Shown in pieces: positions 52,238-62,373 of a stretch of 64,000 bases of DNA; position 1 is the first letter of the stretch; each line of letters opens with the position of its first letter. Source of the stretch: Terriglobia bacterium (GTDB lineage: Bacteria > Acidobacteriota > Terriglobia > Bryobacterales > Bryobacteraceae); assembly GCA_025350105.1 (NCBI GenBank), contig JANXYJ010000137.1, forward strand, positions 1 through 64,000. Direction: 5' to 3'. The position numbers and the translations under genes were made by a program. The notes below the pieces were generated by a model, which searched no databases, had not been told where the DNA came from, and saw only the letters and a list, made by a program, of their open reading frames with translations.

Positions 52238-52328
52238 ATCAAACCCCAGAGATCAAATCCCAGAGATCAAACGACGGAATGGTTTCACAGCCTGAGACGA
52301 CAGCCCAAACCACCGTTCAGGCTGTCGT
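52238..52328. repeat. short tandem repeat and inverted repeat
   Basis: ATCAAAYCCCAGAG is repeated twice plus ATCAAA from 52238. Downstream, ACGACAGCC (52297-52305) and GGCTGTCGT (52320-52328) form a perfect 9-bp stem with a 14-base loop. The inverted repeat lies after the stop of the minus-strand propeller gene and could act as its terminator, but there is no T-run. Confidence 0.55.
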
Positions 52329-52381
52329 GCTGGCTATGGTGCAGGCTGTGGTGCAGGCTCAGGTCCACGAAATTATGCAAT

Positions 52382-53875
52382 CTATTGGTCGAAGCCGCTG
52401 GACTCTGCCGGGCAATAGCCGCCATTTGTGCAGGTGATTCCGGTGGCCACCGCTTTTTGATCCACCGCCAAAGTGATGATGCTTTTGATCAGCGGATCGC
52501 CCAGCAGAAAGTCGTCGCAGGAAGCGGTGGTTCCGGTCACGTCGCAATGCACCACTTCATTCGCCACCGTTGTGGGCACTGTAAGGGACGCCGTCAGGCC
52601 CGCGATTCCACGCAGATCGGCCGTCAAACGCGTACGGCGTCCGCCATCGGAAATCGTACGAACTGTGCCGCCGGCGGCTCCGTTGCTGTTTAGTTCCGTG
52701 GTGGATCTGCCGCCGATATTCTGCGCAGGCTTGCTGGGATCGCCGAACACCAAAATTCCAGCCGTGCCAGTGGTTGTGCTATTCGGATCGGCGGGATATT
52801 GCGATACCGGGACATACACATTGCCGGTGAGGGGATCAACTCCGGCGATATGATTACCGCGGCCGGTGCAGGCCACTGTATCCAGCCGTGCCGGCGCGGA
52901 ACTGGTGGGATGCACCGCATCAAACACGCCCACAACCGGCACCAGCGAACCGAACGGGGGCGCATTCGGGGTTGCCGGACAGCCGCTGGTGGTGGCGGTA
53001 TTCAAACCTGATCCTGAATAGAAACGCCGCAGATTCGGGTTGAATACGATGGTATCTGTTCCGCCCACATCGGTAAATTGAATGTATTTGCCCGTGGCCA
53101 AGTCTATTCCCAAATTTCCGTTTGAGGTTCCCTGGAAACATCCCATCACGGCAATGTTGGAAATGGGGTCGATGTCGATGCCATGCCCCGGACAAATCGA
53201 TCCAACCTTATACATTGCCGGCGTCGTCAATGTGTTGGTGGCGGGATCGTACACTCCAATCCCCGCCGCGGCATTGTTGTTGTCCGCATCTTCCATCGCA
53301 ATGTAGATTTTGCCGTCGCGCGGATTGAACTTGATCAGATCGGAGCTATAGGGGATCAAAGTCTGGCTGACGATTTTCTTCTGCGTCAAACTGATGCCGG
53401 TGAGATAATACGGCGGGTTATCGTTCACCACATAGACGGTCTGGTTGATGGTGTCGTAGTCCAGCCCGTCAGGAACATTCGGAACGTTGTAGACGGTGGG
53501 CGCGGCGGCCCCAATTCCAGTAGTTGGAGTCCGCAGGTCCCACACCAGAACCGAATTCAGGCCGTCGGAGACCACCAGTTGTTGCACATCGATAGCCACC
53601 AGCGGTTGGTTGACGACAGTGGTCGCCGCCAACGGCATCTGGCCCACCACCGTATTTGTGTGTGTGTCGATCACTGTGATGGCATGATTGGTGCGATCCG
53701 CCAGATACATGATGCGGGTATCCGGGTTGAAGCCAAAAAGATCCGTGCCGGCTTTGCCCACAGACCAGCCAGGAACGGGAATGATTTTCACCAGTTGCAG
53801 GTCAGCCGCCTGGCCCAACGCGGCCAATACGCACAAGCCAATAGCCAAGTCTCTGAAACGATTTGCTGCTTTCAT
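52382..53875 (-). CDS. exported YVTN-type beta-propeller protein
   Basis: A 497-residue protein with a signal peptide (LAIGLCVLAALGQAA). Propeller-type repeats are visible: MYLADRTNHAITVIDTHTNT, VVVSDGLNSVLVWDL-like, YVVNDNPPYYLTGISL, GKIYIAMEDADNNNAAAG and NVYVPVSQYPADPNS. The C-terminal 100 residues include several Cys (HCDVTGTTASCDD, ITCTNGGYC) and differ from the propeller. Such proteins are secreted or surface-bound; substrate or partner unknown. The 235 bases before the pilin stop show no gene. Confidence 0.8.
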   Translation of the reverse strand: MKAANRFRDLAIGLCVLAALGQAADLQLVKIIPVPGWSVGKAGTDLFGFNPDTRIMYLADRTNHAITVIDTHTNTVVGQMPLAATTVVNQPLVAIDVQQLVVSDGLNSVLVWDLRTPTTGIGAAAPTVYNVPNVPDGLDYDTINQTVYVVNDNPPYYLTGISLTQKKIVSQTLIPYSSDLIKFNPRDGKIYIAMEDADNNNAAAGIGVYDPATNTLTTPAMYKVGSICPGHGIDIDPISNIAVMGCFQGTSNGNLGIDLATGKYIQFTDVGGTDTIVFNPNLRRFYSGSGLNTATTSGCPATPNAPPFGSLVPVVGVFDAVHPTSSAPARLDTVACTGRGNHIAGVDPLTGNVYVPVSQYPADPNSTTTGTAGILVFGDPSKPAQNIGGRSTTELNSNGAAGGTVRTISDGGRRTRLTADLRGIAGLTASLTVPTTVANEVVHCDVTGTTASCDDFLLGDPLIKSIITLAVDQKAVATGITCTNGGYCPAESSGFDQ

Positions 53876-54110
53876 GTTTGAACCCCTTCTTCCAGAAATG
53901 TTTCCGACGCAAACGCCGCAGCAAGTATATAGGAAGGGGAAGTGGAGTGACAGCGTAGCGGGGCGAATGCCAAGGCTCCCCTTCGCGGGTTAGTCTACTT
54001 GAGCTCTGGGCTCTTATCTAGGGGTATGGTTTCGCCGCACGAGACACAAACCCAAACCGCAGTTTAGCTGTCGCCCGAGAAGGAGGCCGAGTATCGATCG
54101 GCGTCGCGTC

Positions 54111-54602
54111 TTAATTTCCGATGTTAGGGCTCTTGTCGGTTGCCGGGTCCTGCGTATTGCTGTAATGGATGCCGCCGTTTTGGTCAGAATAGAAATTCCT
54201 GGTCCCGGTGGTTCCAAATTGTTCGGGCACGGCCGTAATTGCGTAGCCGGTGGGAGTCATTTGAATGGCGAACAGATAGCCGCTGGCTTTACCTTCCGCA
54301 AGGTTTTTGGGAAGAATATCGGCAGCTGAAGGCCCGGCGGCGCCACTGGCGGGAGGACCCAACTCGGCCAGCGAGGACGCGAACTTGCCGAACTGGGAGT
54401 TGTATTGTAGCTGGGCCTGGGTGATGGAACGCACCTGACTGATGGCCGCCGCCTCCTTGGCTGCCATCATCTGCTTGTTGAATTTCGGCACGGCAATCGC
54501 GGCGATGATCAGGATGATGGCAATCACGATCAGCAGCTCGATCAACGAAAATCCCCGTTGTAGAAAGCGACGGCGGTTTTGTGAAAGGTTCAAAGTCCCC
54601 AT
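54111..54602 (-). CDS. type IV prepilin-like protein
   Basis: A 163-residue prepilin. Short basic leader, cleavage after Gly17 in QRG-FSLIELLIVIAI, conserved Glu at +5, and a 22-residue hydrophobic helix (LLIVIAIILIIAAIAVPKF). The globular part is small and Gly/Ala-rich (ELGPPASGAAGPSAAD). It could be a type IV pilin or a type II secretion pseudopilin; no other pilus genes lie nearby. Stands between the propeller gene and kdsA. Confidence 0.88.
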   Translation of the reverse strand: MGTLNLSQNRRRFLQRGFSLIELLIVIAIILIIAAIAVPKFNKQMMAAKEAAAISQVRSITQAQLQYNSQFGKFASSLAELGPPASGAAGPSAADILPKNLAEGKASGYLFAIQMTPTGYAITAVPEQFGTTGTRNFYSDQNGGIHYSNTQDPATDKSPNIGN

Positions 54603-54647
54603 AACTACTATCTTAGACGGACCGGGGGGCGCCGGCGTGCAATCGAA

Positions 54648-55463
54648 TTACGCACCTGCCACTTCATGAATCCGTTTCAGCTTTGCCCACAACGGCCCCA
54701 GTAAATCCAGCCTTAATGCATTCGCGCCGTCCGATAGCGCCCGCTCCGGAGCTTCATGCACTTCCAAGAAAACGGCGTCCACCCCCGCCGCCACTGCGGC
54801 GCGCGAAAGCGGCGCGATGAACTGCGGCTGCCCGCCGGAGGCGTTGCCCGACGCTCCCGGGAGTTGCACGCTGTGCGTGGCGTCGAACATCACCGGCCAC
54901 CCGAAGTCCCGCATGATGGCCAGCCCGCGCATATCCACAACCAAATTGTTGTACCCAAACGTAGTCCCGCGTTCGGTGATGACGATTTTTTGATTGCCGG
55001 TGGACGCCACCTTTTCCGCCGCGTTGCGAATATCCTGCGGCGAAACAAACTGGCCTTTCTTGATATTGACGATTCGCCCCGTGCGGCCAGCCTCGACCAA
55101 AAGATCCGTCTGCCGGCACAAAAACGCCGGGATCTGCAGGATGTCCACGGCGTCCGCCGCCAGCGCTGCTTGCGCCGGTTCGTGAATGTCGGTCAACACC
55201 GGAAAGCCGGCGTCACGCACGCCTTGCAAAATGCGAAGGCCCTCTTTCAACCCAGGACCGCGATAAGAAGAAACGCTTGAACGGTTGGCTTTATCGAACG
55301 AGGCTTTGAAGACAAAATCGCCAACAATATCCTGGATGGCCCGCGCCAGAAAATGCACGTGCCGTTCGCTTTCAATCACGCAAGGCCCGGCGATCAGCGT
55401 CAGCGGCTGCCCCGCGCCCATTTTGATCTTCGAACTAACGGCGATTGCCTTAACGTCCGTCAC
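54648..55463 (-). CDS. kdsA: 3-deoxy-8-phosphooctulonate synthase
   Basis: A 271-residue enzyme condensing arabinose 5-phosphate and PEP to KDO-8-phosphate. [59 protein letters not shown] and [13 protein letters not shown] are all present. The [10 protein letters not shown] segment retains the Cys of metal-dependent KdsA types. GTG 55463 is the start and overlaps pyrG by 14 bases. Part of kdsB-pyrG-kdsA. Confidence 0.96.
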   Translation of the reverse strand: MTDVKAIAVSSKIKMGAGQPLTLIAGPCVIESERHVHFLARAIQDIVGDFVFKASFDKANRSSVSSYRGPGLKEGLRILQGVRDAGFPVLTDIHEPAQAALAADAVDILQIPAFLCRQTDLLVEAGRTGRIVNIKKGQFVSPQDIRNAAEKVASTGNQKIVITERGTTFGYNNLVVDMRGLAIMRDFGWPVMFDATHSVQLPGASGNASGGQPQFIAPLSRAAVAAGVDAVFLEVHEAPERALSDGANALRLDLLGPLWAKLKRIHEVAGA

Positions 55464-57111
55464 TCAAAACACTTTCCTGTTCTTCGGTTAACAGCCGCGC
55501 CTGCCGTGGATGATCCAGCGCCGCGCCAATAAAGGCCTTAAATAAAGGATGCGGCTCCAATGGCTTGGACTTGAACTCGGGGTGGAACTGGCAACCCAGG
55601 AACCAGGGATGATCCGCCAGTTCGCAAATCTCCACGTAAACCCCATCGGGAGTCTCGCCCGTCAATCGCAAGCCATTCTGCCGCAGCACAGTTTCAAATT
55701 CGCGATTGAACTCGTAACGATGGCGATGCCGCTCACTGATTTCTTCGCTGCCATACGCCGTGCGCGCGAAACTTTTTTCCTGCAACTTGCACAGATACGC
55801 ACCCAGACGCATGGTACCGCCCAACTCATCCACGCCTTTCAGTTCGCGCAGTTTGTAGATCACGCGTTCTTCCGTCGCCTGATCGAATTCGGTGGAATTG
55901 GCGTTGGTCAACCCGCACACGTTGCGCGCAAACTCAATCACCAAGGTCTGCATGCCCAGGCAAATTCCAAAATAGGGCACCTTGGCTTCGCGCGCATAGC
56001 GGATGGCGCACAGCATTCCCTCAATGCCGCGCTTACCGAAACCGCCGGGCACCAGAATGCCGTCAAACTCCGCTAGTTGATCCTTGGCTTGCGGCCATTG
56101 CAATTTTTCCGCTTCAATCCAAGTGATGTGCACTTTGGCATCGTGCGCCAATCCGCCATGGAGCAGCGCTTCTTTCAGACTTTTATAAGAATCTTCGTAC
56201 TCGACGTATTTACCGACAAGACCAATAGAGACATGGCGTCCCGGGCGTTTCATCTGCTGGACCATCTCGCTCCAGCGGGCCATGTTGCGGGGCTTGGCGT
56301 TGATCGCCAATAGCTTCAGCGCTATTTCATCCACACCCTGCTCAGCGAAAACCATCGGGCATTCGTAGACGCTTTCTACATCGCTGGCCGTGATCACCGC
56401 GCGTTCGTCCACGTCGCAGAACAGCGCGATCTTTTCCTTCATATCCTGCGGCAGCGGCTTTTCGCTGCGGCACAAAAGAATATCGGGCTGGATACCCAGC
56501 GCGCGCAGTTCCTTCACGCTGTGCTGCGTGGGTTTGGTCTTCAACTCCTGCGCCGCCGCGATCCATGGCACCAACGTCACGTGGACAAACAAAGTATTTT
56601 CGCGGCCCAATTCGTGACGCATCTGGCGAATCGCTTCCAAAAAGGGCAGCGATTCAATATCGCCCACCGTGCCGCCAATCTCCACAATCACCACATCGAT
56701 GGGGCCGGACACTTCAAGCGTTGCCACCTTGCGCGCCGCTGCTTTAATCTCGTTGGTGACGTGCGGAATCACCTGCACCGTCTTGCCCAGATAATCGCCG
56801 CGGCGTTCGCGCGAAATAATCTGTTCGTAGATCCGCCCGCTGGTTAAGTTGCTGGCTTGCGAAAGCGGCGAATGCGTGAAGCGCTGGTAATGGCCCAAGT
56901 CCAAGTCTGTTTCCGCGCCATCGTCGGTGACGAACACTTCGCCGTGCTGGAACGGGCTCATTGTGCCAGGGTCAACGTTCAAATACGGATCGAACTTCTG
57001 CATCGTGACCTTCAACCCGCGGCTTTCCAGCAGACACCCAATGCTGGCCGCCGCAATGCCTTTGCCCAACGAACTCACCACGCCACCGGTAACGAATATA
57101 TATTTTGCCAT
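55450..57111 (-). CDS. pyrG: CTP synthase
   Basis: A 553-residue enzyme converting UTP to CTP with glutamine. N-terminal synthetase domain: [20 protein letters not shown] (P-loop), [32 protein letters not shown]-terminal class I glutaminase: [15 protein letters not shown] with the nucleophilic Cys, and [11 protein letters not shown] with the catalytic His/Glu. The product is used by KdsB to make CMP-KDO, which fits the gene neighbours. The start lies 16 bases after the kdsB stop. Confidence 0.97.
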   Translation of the reverse strand: MAKYIFVTGGVVSSLGKGIAAASIGCLLESRGLKVTMQKFDPYLNVDPGTMSPFQHGEVFVTDDGAETDLDLGHYQRFTHSPLSQASNLTSGRIYEQIISRERRGDYLGKTVQVIPHVTNEIKAAARKVATLEVSGPIDVVIVEIGGTVGDIESLPFLEAIRQMRHELGRENTLFVHVTLVPWIAAAQELKTKPTQHSVKELRALGIQPDILLCRSEKPLPQDMKEKIALFCDVDERAVITASDVESVYECPMVFAEQGVDEIALKLLAINAKPRNMARWSEMVQQMKRPGRHVSIGLVGKYVEYEDSYKSLKEALLHGGLAHDAKVHITWIEAEKLQWPQAKDQLAEFDGILVPGGFGKRGIEGMLCAIRYAREAKVPYFGICLGMQTLVIEFARNVCGLTNANSTEFDQATEERVIYKLRELKGVDELGGTMRLGAYLCKLQEKSFARTAYGSEEISERHRHRYEFNREFETVLRQNGLRLTGETPDGVYVEICELADHPWFLGCQFHPEFKSKPLEPHPLFKAFIGAALDHPRQARLLTEEQESVLSDGR

Positions 57112-57126
57112 CGTCGTTTTTATTGC

Positions 57127-57924
57127 CTATTTCGCGAAATCTTTCTCTGACGTCTTCTGCCACGTCTTTTCATACAAAGACGCCACGCGCTGCCAATCCT
57201 CCGGCGTGTCCACGCCAATCGATTCGTAGTCCGTCTCGGTCACTCGAATCTTGAAGCCGTTTTCCAGGGCGCGCAGTTGTTCCAGTTTCTCGGCCTGTTC
57301 CAGCGGACCAACCGGAAGGTCCGGATAGCCCAATAGAAAATCCCGCCGGTACACGTACAGGCCAATATGTTTGAAGTAAGCAGCCGCGCTTTCCTTTGGT
57401 TGAAAACCAGCTTCCCGCTGGAACGGAATCGGCGACCGCGAAAAGTAGATTGCGTTGCCTTCGCTGTCCGTCACCACCTTCACAACATTGGGATCGTGAA
57501 TGTCTTCGGCACGCTCAATCCGTTTCTTCAACGTGCCCATGGGAATCTCATCCTGGTCCAGTAGGCCCAGTACGGCGGCGTCAATCGCGGCGGGATCCAG
57601 CAGCGGTTCGTCACCTTGAATGTTAACGATGATGGAGGCGTTCGACGCCGACGCGGCTTCGGCCACGCGGTCCGTTCCCGAAACATGATCGGAGCGCGTC
57701 ATCACCACCCGCGCACGAAACTTTTCGGCGGCATCGCGGATACTTTCATCATCGGTGGCGATCACAACGGAGGTGAGGTAGCGCGCCTGCATCGCGCGTT
57801 CCCACACGTGTTGCAGCATGGTTTTTCCGGCGATAGAGACGAGTATTTTGCCTGGAAATCGGGAGGATGCGTACCGGGCGGGAATTACCCCGAGGATCTT
57901 CAGCGGCACGGTCAAGTTTAGCAT
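57127..57924 (-). CDS. kdsB: 3-deoxy-manno-octulosonate cytidylyltransferase
   Basis: A 265-residue enzyme forming CMP-KDO from CTP and KDO. ILGVIPARYASSRFPGKIL is the nucleotide-binding signature, IIVNIQGDEPLLDP carries the metal-binding Asp, and HIGLYVYRRDFLL is the KdsB C-terminal segment. Start ATG 57924 leaves a short extension before the core. First gene of the kdsB-pyrG-kdsA run. Confidence 0.96.
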   Translation of the reverse strand: MLNLTVPLKILGVIPARYASSRFPGKILVSIAGKTMLQHVWERAMQARYLTSVVIATDDESIRDAAEKFRARVVMTRSDHVSGTDRVAEAASASNASIIVNIQGDEPLLDPAAIDAAVLGLLDQDEIPMGTLKKRIERAEDIHDPNVVKVVTDSEGNAIYFSRSPIPFQREAGFQPKESAAAYFKHIGLYVYRRDFLLGYPDLPVGPLEQAEKLEQLRALENGFKIRVTETDYESIGVDTPEDWQRVASLYEKTWQKTSEKDFAK

Positions 57925-57990
57925 AGACGCGCCGCCTGGATCTAGAAAAATGTTTTAGAAAAGATTTTGCAAAACTTCCGCCACCGGACG

Positions 57991-59418
57991 CTAGCGAACC
58001 GCCTTCGTGAAATCTGCAGCTTGCCGCGCCGCTCCCGTCAGTTCCACGATGTGCATGCCCGTATTCGCGCGGTCTACGGCGTAAATGTAGCCGCGATCAT
58101 CCACTTCAACATTATTGGTTTGAATGGCCACCTTGCACTGCTGGTCAGTTCCTTGACCCACGCAGCGCTTGTCGGTCTTGTCCGTTACGGCTGGTATGTA
58201 ATAGCCGATCTCCTTCGGCCGGTACGGATCGCGAATGTCCACCGCGCGTACGCCCGCGTTGAAGTGAGCCACAAACGCCACGCGGTTATAAAATACCGGC
58301 GTAAAATTTTCGTTGGTGGAATGCGTCCCAAAGCGTCCGCCGGCGGTGCAGAAATTGCCGCTGTCTTCTGGCACCGTCCATGTGGAAACCCCCACCGGCT
58401 TCCCTTCCGTGGTGATATCAAAGATGCGCGCCATCTGCCGGCTTTCCTGGCATTCGTTGGGAGTGGTCTCGCCAATCAGCAGCAGAAAGTCTTTGGTCTT
58501 GCTGAATTTTTGCTTGGAGAATTCCGAAAGCTGCATCTGCATCATCGGGTAAGCATTGTGCGCGCCCATATCGTCGGGCAAATCCACACGGCCAATCACT
58601 GGATAGCGCAAATTCTCCTCGGTAGGTTCTTTCGGTCCGTTCAATAATTTTTCGCGATCGACGATTTCAATCACGCCATTGCGCGCGTTGCCATAAGCCA
58701 AATACACGCGGTTGCCCTTGACGCCGGTTGAAACCGCTCCGTGCATGCTATCGGGCGTTGGCCCCTTCGCTGTTGGTTCATGCCCTGGCAAACCAAAATT
58801 GCGGATGAACACAGGCTTGGCGGGGTCGCTCAAATCGTAAATCTGCATCATGCGGGGCGTGCGCCAACCAACCACGCCTGAAACCAGATAGGCAATGCCG
58901 GTATCGCATTCCCACCAATTTTTGTGCGTATCCCGCAAGCCCGCCACGATGACGTTCATGCGATTTGGCTTGGCCGGATCCGTCACGTCCCACATCTCAT
59001 GAGCGCTATTGCCGAAATCGCGCAACATATAATACTTGCCCTTTTCGCCGTGCGGCAGATCGTTGCCGCTGCAGATGCGCACCATCGACGCGCCGCCGAA
59101 TTCGCCCGCGCGGTCCTTGGGTTCGCCGGGCAAATGGATCAGATACTTCGGCTTCTTCGGGTCGGTCACGTCGACAATCGAGGTTCCGTTAGGCTCCATC
59201 TTGCCCGTCATCGGATTCAGCGCTTCGCCGCCGTGATGGCCCACGTAGGCAATCCAGCGCTCGCCCTGTTTTTGGATCACCGGCTGATACGCGCTGCGCG
59301 CCTGCAGGTCGTTGTATCCCACCAGCTCCATGTTGCTTTTACGCGGCTGCTTCTGCGCCGCCGTTTGCCCAAACAGCGCGATCGAAATCAGGCACAAAAA
59401 AGGAAATATATTTTTCAT
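57991..59418 (-). CDS. exported LVIVD-type repeat protein
   Basis: A 475-residue exported protein. ATG 59418 is chosen: GGGAGG lies about 5 bases upstream and a signal peptide (KNIFPFLCLISIALFG) follows; the frame from 59436 adds only six residues. Repeats of the type TSIVDVTDPKKPKYLIHLPG, MWDVTDPAKPNRMNV and MQIYDLSDPAKPVFIRN match the LVIVD/propeller pattern, and VRAVDIRDPYRPKEIGYYIP occurs near the end. Function unknown. The stop and the kdsB start are 66 bases apart, with no obvious promoter seen. Confidence 0.82.
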   Translation of the reverse strand: MKNIFPFLCLISIALFGQTAAQKQPRKSNMELVGYNDLQARSAYQPVIQKQGERWIAYVGHHGGEALNPMTGKMEPNGTSIVDVTDPKKPKYLIHLPGEPKDRAGEFGGASMVRICSGNDLPHGEKGKYYMLRDFGNSAHEMWDVTDPAKPNRMNVIVAGLRDTHKNWWECDTGIAYLVSGVVGWRTPRMMQIYDLSDPAKPVFIRNFGLPGHEPTAKGPTPDSMHGAVSTGVKGNRVYLAYGNARNGVIEIVDREKLLNGPKEPTEENLRYPVIGRVDLPDDMGAHNAYPMMQMQLSEFSKQKFSKTKDFLLLIGETTPNECQESRQMARIFDITTEGKPVGVSTWTVPEDSGNFCTAGGRFGTHSTNENFTPVFYNRVAFVAHFNAGVRAVDIRDPYRPKEIGYYIPAVTDKTDKRCVGQGTDQQCKVAIQTNNVEVDDRGYIYAVDRANTGMHIVELTGAARQAADFTKAVR

Positions 59419-59436
59419 CGCAGCCTCCCGCTTCAA

Positions 59437-60303
59437 CTAAGCAGAATACATCAATCCTTCAACCGCCTGTACCGCTTCGTCGGGTAGACGAAGGTTCACG
59501 CCCTCCAAATCCTGCCGCATATGTTCCGCATCGCTGGTGCCGGTCAGCGGCAGCATACCCACACCGCGCGAAAAACTGAATATGATTTGGGCGGGCGTGA
59601 TTTCCTTTTCCGTGCTGGCGCGTGCCGCCAGGCCCACGATGAGAGGGTGCCGCAACAACGCCGCATTCGCCGTCAACAGCGAAAAGCCCTGATACACAAT
59701 CTCATGCTCGCGGCAAAACTGGCGCACGTCGCGATCCCATCCTAATCGGGCATAACACCGGTTCTGCACAAACGCGGGCGCTTCACCATGCAGCTTCATC
59801 ATCTGATGCAGATGCCGAAGCGAAACGTTGCTTACTCCCAACGCTCGTGCGCGGCCAGCCTTGCGCTCCCTTTGCATGGCCTGCCACGCTTGGGCATCCT
59901 CGTCGGTCCATCCAAAGCTCGCATGCGGACCATGCAGGATGTAACTGTCCACGTAGTCCGTGCCCAGATGTTCCAGCGAACTGGCCAGCGATTGCTCCAC
60001 TTGGGTTGCGAAGTTCGCCGCCGGGTCATACGGCAAGCGCTGGTCTTGGCCCGCTTGATAGGTGTATTTCGTTTGCAGAAAGAGATCGGCGCGAGTGACC
60101 AAGCCTTGTTGATACGCCTGCTGCAACGCCTGCCCAACGCCCGCTTCAAAATAGTGTTTGCGCTGGTTGGCGGTGTCAATCGCACGAAAACCCTGGCGCA
60201 GCGCCAAGGCCACCAGCGCCGTTGTGCGTTCTTCTTTCCAGGCGGTGCCGTACAAAAACGTGAGCTGGTTTAAGGTGGAGGTGATGAGGGGATCAAATAG
60301 CAT
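59437..60303 (-). CDS. aldo/keto reductase, divergent type
   Basis: A 288-residue protein. AKR landmarks: RAIDTANQRKHYFEAGVG (Asp and probable Tyr, with three extra residues between them), FLQTKYTYQ (Lys), VDSYILHGPH (His), GVSNVSLRHL and the C-terminal GTSDAEHMRQDL. It is related to the 2,5-diketogluconate reductase-like group. Compared with the AKR at 22.2 kb it is a separate lineage. Substrate unknown. The LVIVD gene follows after 18 bases. Confidence 0.85.
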   Translation of the reverse strand: MLFDPLITSTLNQLTFLYGTAWKEERTTALVALALRQGFRAIDTANQRKHYFEAGVGQALQQAYQQGLVTRADLFLQTKYTYQAGQDQRLPYDPAANFATQVEQSLASSLEHLGTDYVDSYILHGPHASFGWTDEDAQAWQAMQRERKAGRARALGVSNVSLRHLHQMMKLHGEAPAFVQNRCYARLGWDRDVRQFCREHEIVYQGFSLLTANAALLRHPLIVGLAARASTEKEITPAQIIFSFSRGVGMLPLTGTSDAEHMRQDLEGVNLRLPDEAVQAVEGLMYSA

Positions 60304-60423
60304 CTGAGTATCCAGTCATGATGACATGGCCCCCATGATATGGCCATAAGAGTCGGCAAAGTTTTTCGGATCTTTTCAACCCCGGTCTCCGTATACGACT
60401 GCAGACATATGAAGGAGTCCGAC

Positions 60424-60660
60424 ATGCTGTACCAAAATCTGCACCGTTCCCACCTCGAACCAATGCCTACCGACCTGTGGCAGGCTTACCGCGCATCCTT
60501 TGAAAATTTTGCCCGCCAAGCAGCGACACACCAAGCAGCAGCACCGGGAAGCAATGCATTAAATCTGGAACAAGCCCGCATCGCCTATGCGCAGGCGCGC
60601 AATGCCCTGGCGGACACGCTTCTAGAAAAGCACGGGCAGCGCAAAATGGTTTGCGCCTGA
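60424..60660 (+). CDS. small hypothetical protein
   Basis: A 78-residue soluble protein. The start at 60424 is fixed by AAGGAG 6 bases upstream; the frame extends upstream to 60340 without a better site. It is helical and Ala/Gln-rich (FENFARQAATHQAA; LEQARIAYAQARNALADTLL) with a single C-terminal Cys. No domain recognised. It faces the AKR gene divergently across about 120 bases that include CATGG-CCC-CCATG (near 60324), a possible operator. It converges with the DUF2235 gene. Confidence 0.6.
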   Translation: MLYQNLHRSHLEPMPTDLWQAYRASFENFARQAATHQAAAPGSNALNLEQARIAYAQARNALADTLLEKHGQRKMVCA

Positions 60661-60681
60661 AAGATTGCTGCTGAAGAACGC

Positions 60682-62211
60682 CTAGAGCGAAGGCGAGTTG
60701 CGCAATTCGTTCAGGCGTTTGCGCAACAGCGGCTGGGCCCCATGCCAGAATGCGGAAAAATTTTTGCTCATCCGGGCCTTCACCCAGCGTGATATCACCA
60801 ACGCAACGAAAAGCCCGCCCAGCAGGATGGCCGCGGCTATTTTCAGATTATGCGCGGCCCCATCCCCTAGCGCCCCCGGCCCGAAGTGGTGACGCACGGC
60901 TTGGCTGATGCCACCCACCAGCAAAACCACCATCGGCACGAACGACAACACGTAGAGCCAATAGGACACCTGGCCCAGCATCACTTCCGTGCGGCACTCC
61001 GATAACAGTGGCAATCCCGCTGATTCGTGGTCGTGCGCGGTGCGCAACACTTGCTTTACATGATCGGCACGGGCCTTGGCGAATTTGTCGCGCTCCGGGT
61101 CGCCCGTCGGCGTGAAAACAACTTCCCCATAAGGCGGCAGATTGCCGGGTGCGTAGTCTTCGGTGCCATGCGCCACCCGCTCCAGTGCGCTGAGATGAAT
61201 GGCCGGATGAACCTTGGCATCAGCGCACAATTTTGTGGCGTCCCGCAAATTCCAGCGATAGAACATCCCCAACCCGGCGCGCGGATTGTAGAGCTTATCG
61301 TCCACATTAGCGTGGTCGTTGTAAGTCCTGGCGTCCTCGGGGACAATCCGCAAGCCTTCCTTGCGCGCATGCCACATCATCCAGTCCATGGCCACCAGCG
61401 ACAATCCCTGTTTGGGATAGCCGCCGCCTACATTTGAATGCACGCCCGCAAACCACACTTGTGAAATGCGCGAGGAAGTTGGCTCCTCCTGCGATTCATC
61501 CCACAGCACCGGCGTAAAGGACATCCGCGGGTCGTCCAGCGAAAGTGCGTGGCAGGCTCGCACCACCGTGGTACTCAAATGCAGGTCGGGGAACTTGAAG
61601 CGATGAATCACCGCGTTGATGAAGTCCCCAATCTGCAGCGGCGTGCCCACCGCATCCACCGTGTCCCAGACGCCAATGAAGCGGATGGGAACCACTCCGG
61701 GCAGGCAATGGTCGTCCCGGAATGTTTTGATCGCGGCCAAATCCGGTTCGCCAAATAAAAGCTTGGCTAACTCGGTGCGATACGCCTTGCGATAAGTTCC
61801 GTAGGTTGCCCGGACAGCCTGATTCAAGGCATCCGCCGTCAGCAGCCGTTTCATATCCAAAATTCCGCAGCGCGCAATCAATCCGCCCAAAGTTCGCACG
61901 GTGAATGCCCCACGGCTGAAGCCGAACAGGAAAATCTGGTCGCCCGGATCGTAGACCCGCACCAGCGCCTTGTACAACCGCCTGACGTTATTCGCCAAAC
62001 CAAATCCGGTGGCGCCCGCGAAGATTTTCAACGGCTTAAATTCTTCCGTGCCCACACCGTCGTCATAAATCGCCACTTGCGGCATTAGGTGTTTGTCGGT
62101 GCGATGGCCATTCAAGTCCGCTGCCTCAAACAATTTGAAGACGTTAGTGCCACGGCCCTTTACCGCCGTATTTCCGGTTCCATCCGAACAGATGATGATG
62201 TTTTTAGGCAT
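60682..62211 (-). CDS. DUF2235 alpha/beta-hydrolase with C-terminal membrane segments
   Basis: A 509-residue protein. MPKNIIICSDGTGNTAVKGR at the start and FLFGFSRGAFTVRTLGGLIA (GxSxG nucleophile) define DUF2235, the group that includes Tle1-type phospholipase effectors. FIGVWDTVDAVGTP and WFAGVHSNVGGGYP supply the Asp and His regions. Two C-terminal hydrophobic stretches (YVLSFVPMVVLLVGGIS; AAAILLGGLFVALVISRW) suggest membrane anchoring. No T6SS genes (VgrG, PAAR, immunity) are nearby. Start ATG 62211 follows GGGAAAG; upstream in-frame sequence to 62307 is not conserved-looking. Substrate unproved. Confidence 0.85.
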   Translation of the reverse strand: MPKNIIICSDGTGNTAVKGRGTNVFKLFEAADLNGHRTDKHLMPQVAIYDDGVGTEEFKPLKIFAGATGFGLANNVRRLYKALVRVYDPGDQIFLFGFSRGAFTVRTLGGLIARCGILDMKRLLTADALNQAVRATYGTYRKAYRTELAKLLFGEPDLAAIKTFRDDHCLPGVVPIRFIGVWDTVDAVGTPLQIGDFINAVIHRFKFPDLHLSTTVVRACHALSLDDPRMSFTPVLWDESQEEPTSSRISQVWFAGVHSNVGGGYPKQGLSLVAMDWMMWHARKEGLRIVPEDARTYNDHANVDDKLYNPRAGLGMFYRWNLRDATKLCADAKVHPAIHLSALERVAHGTEDYAPGNLPPYGEVVFTPTGDPERDKFAKARADHVKQVLRTAHDHESAGLPLLSECRTEVMLGQVSYWLYVLSFVPMVVLLVGGISQAVRHHFGPGALGDGAAHNLKIAAAILLGGLFVALVISRWVKARMSKNFSAFWHGAQPLLRKRLNELRNSPSL

Positions 62212-62373
62212 TGCACTTTCCCAAGCCGCCCATGGCCGGCCCCCTCCGTCTAGCCAATTCCCGTCCTCCGTTTCCCTCCTACACGGAAACGCTAAGGCCG
62301 TCACCACCCTTAGAAGCGTGGCTTGCGGATACCGTCCGCCAAATTGCGTCCGTCAAATTGTGGCGGCAAGTGA

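Noticed and set aside
55549-56076. 175-residue plus-strand frame opposite pyrG
   Set aside because: Antisense shadow of a strongly conserved housekeeping gene.
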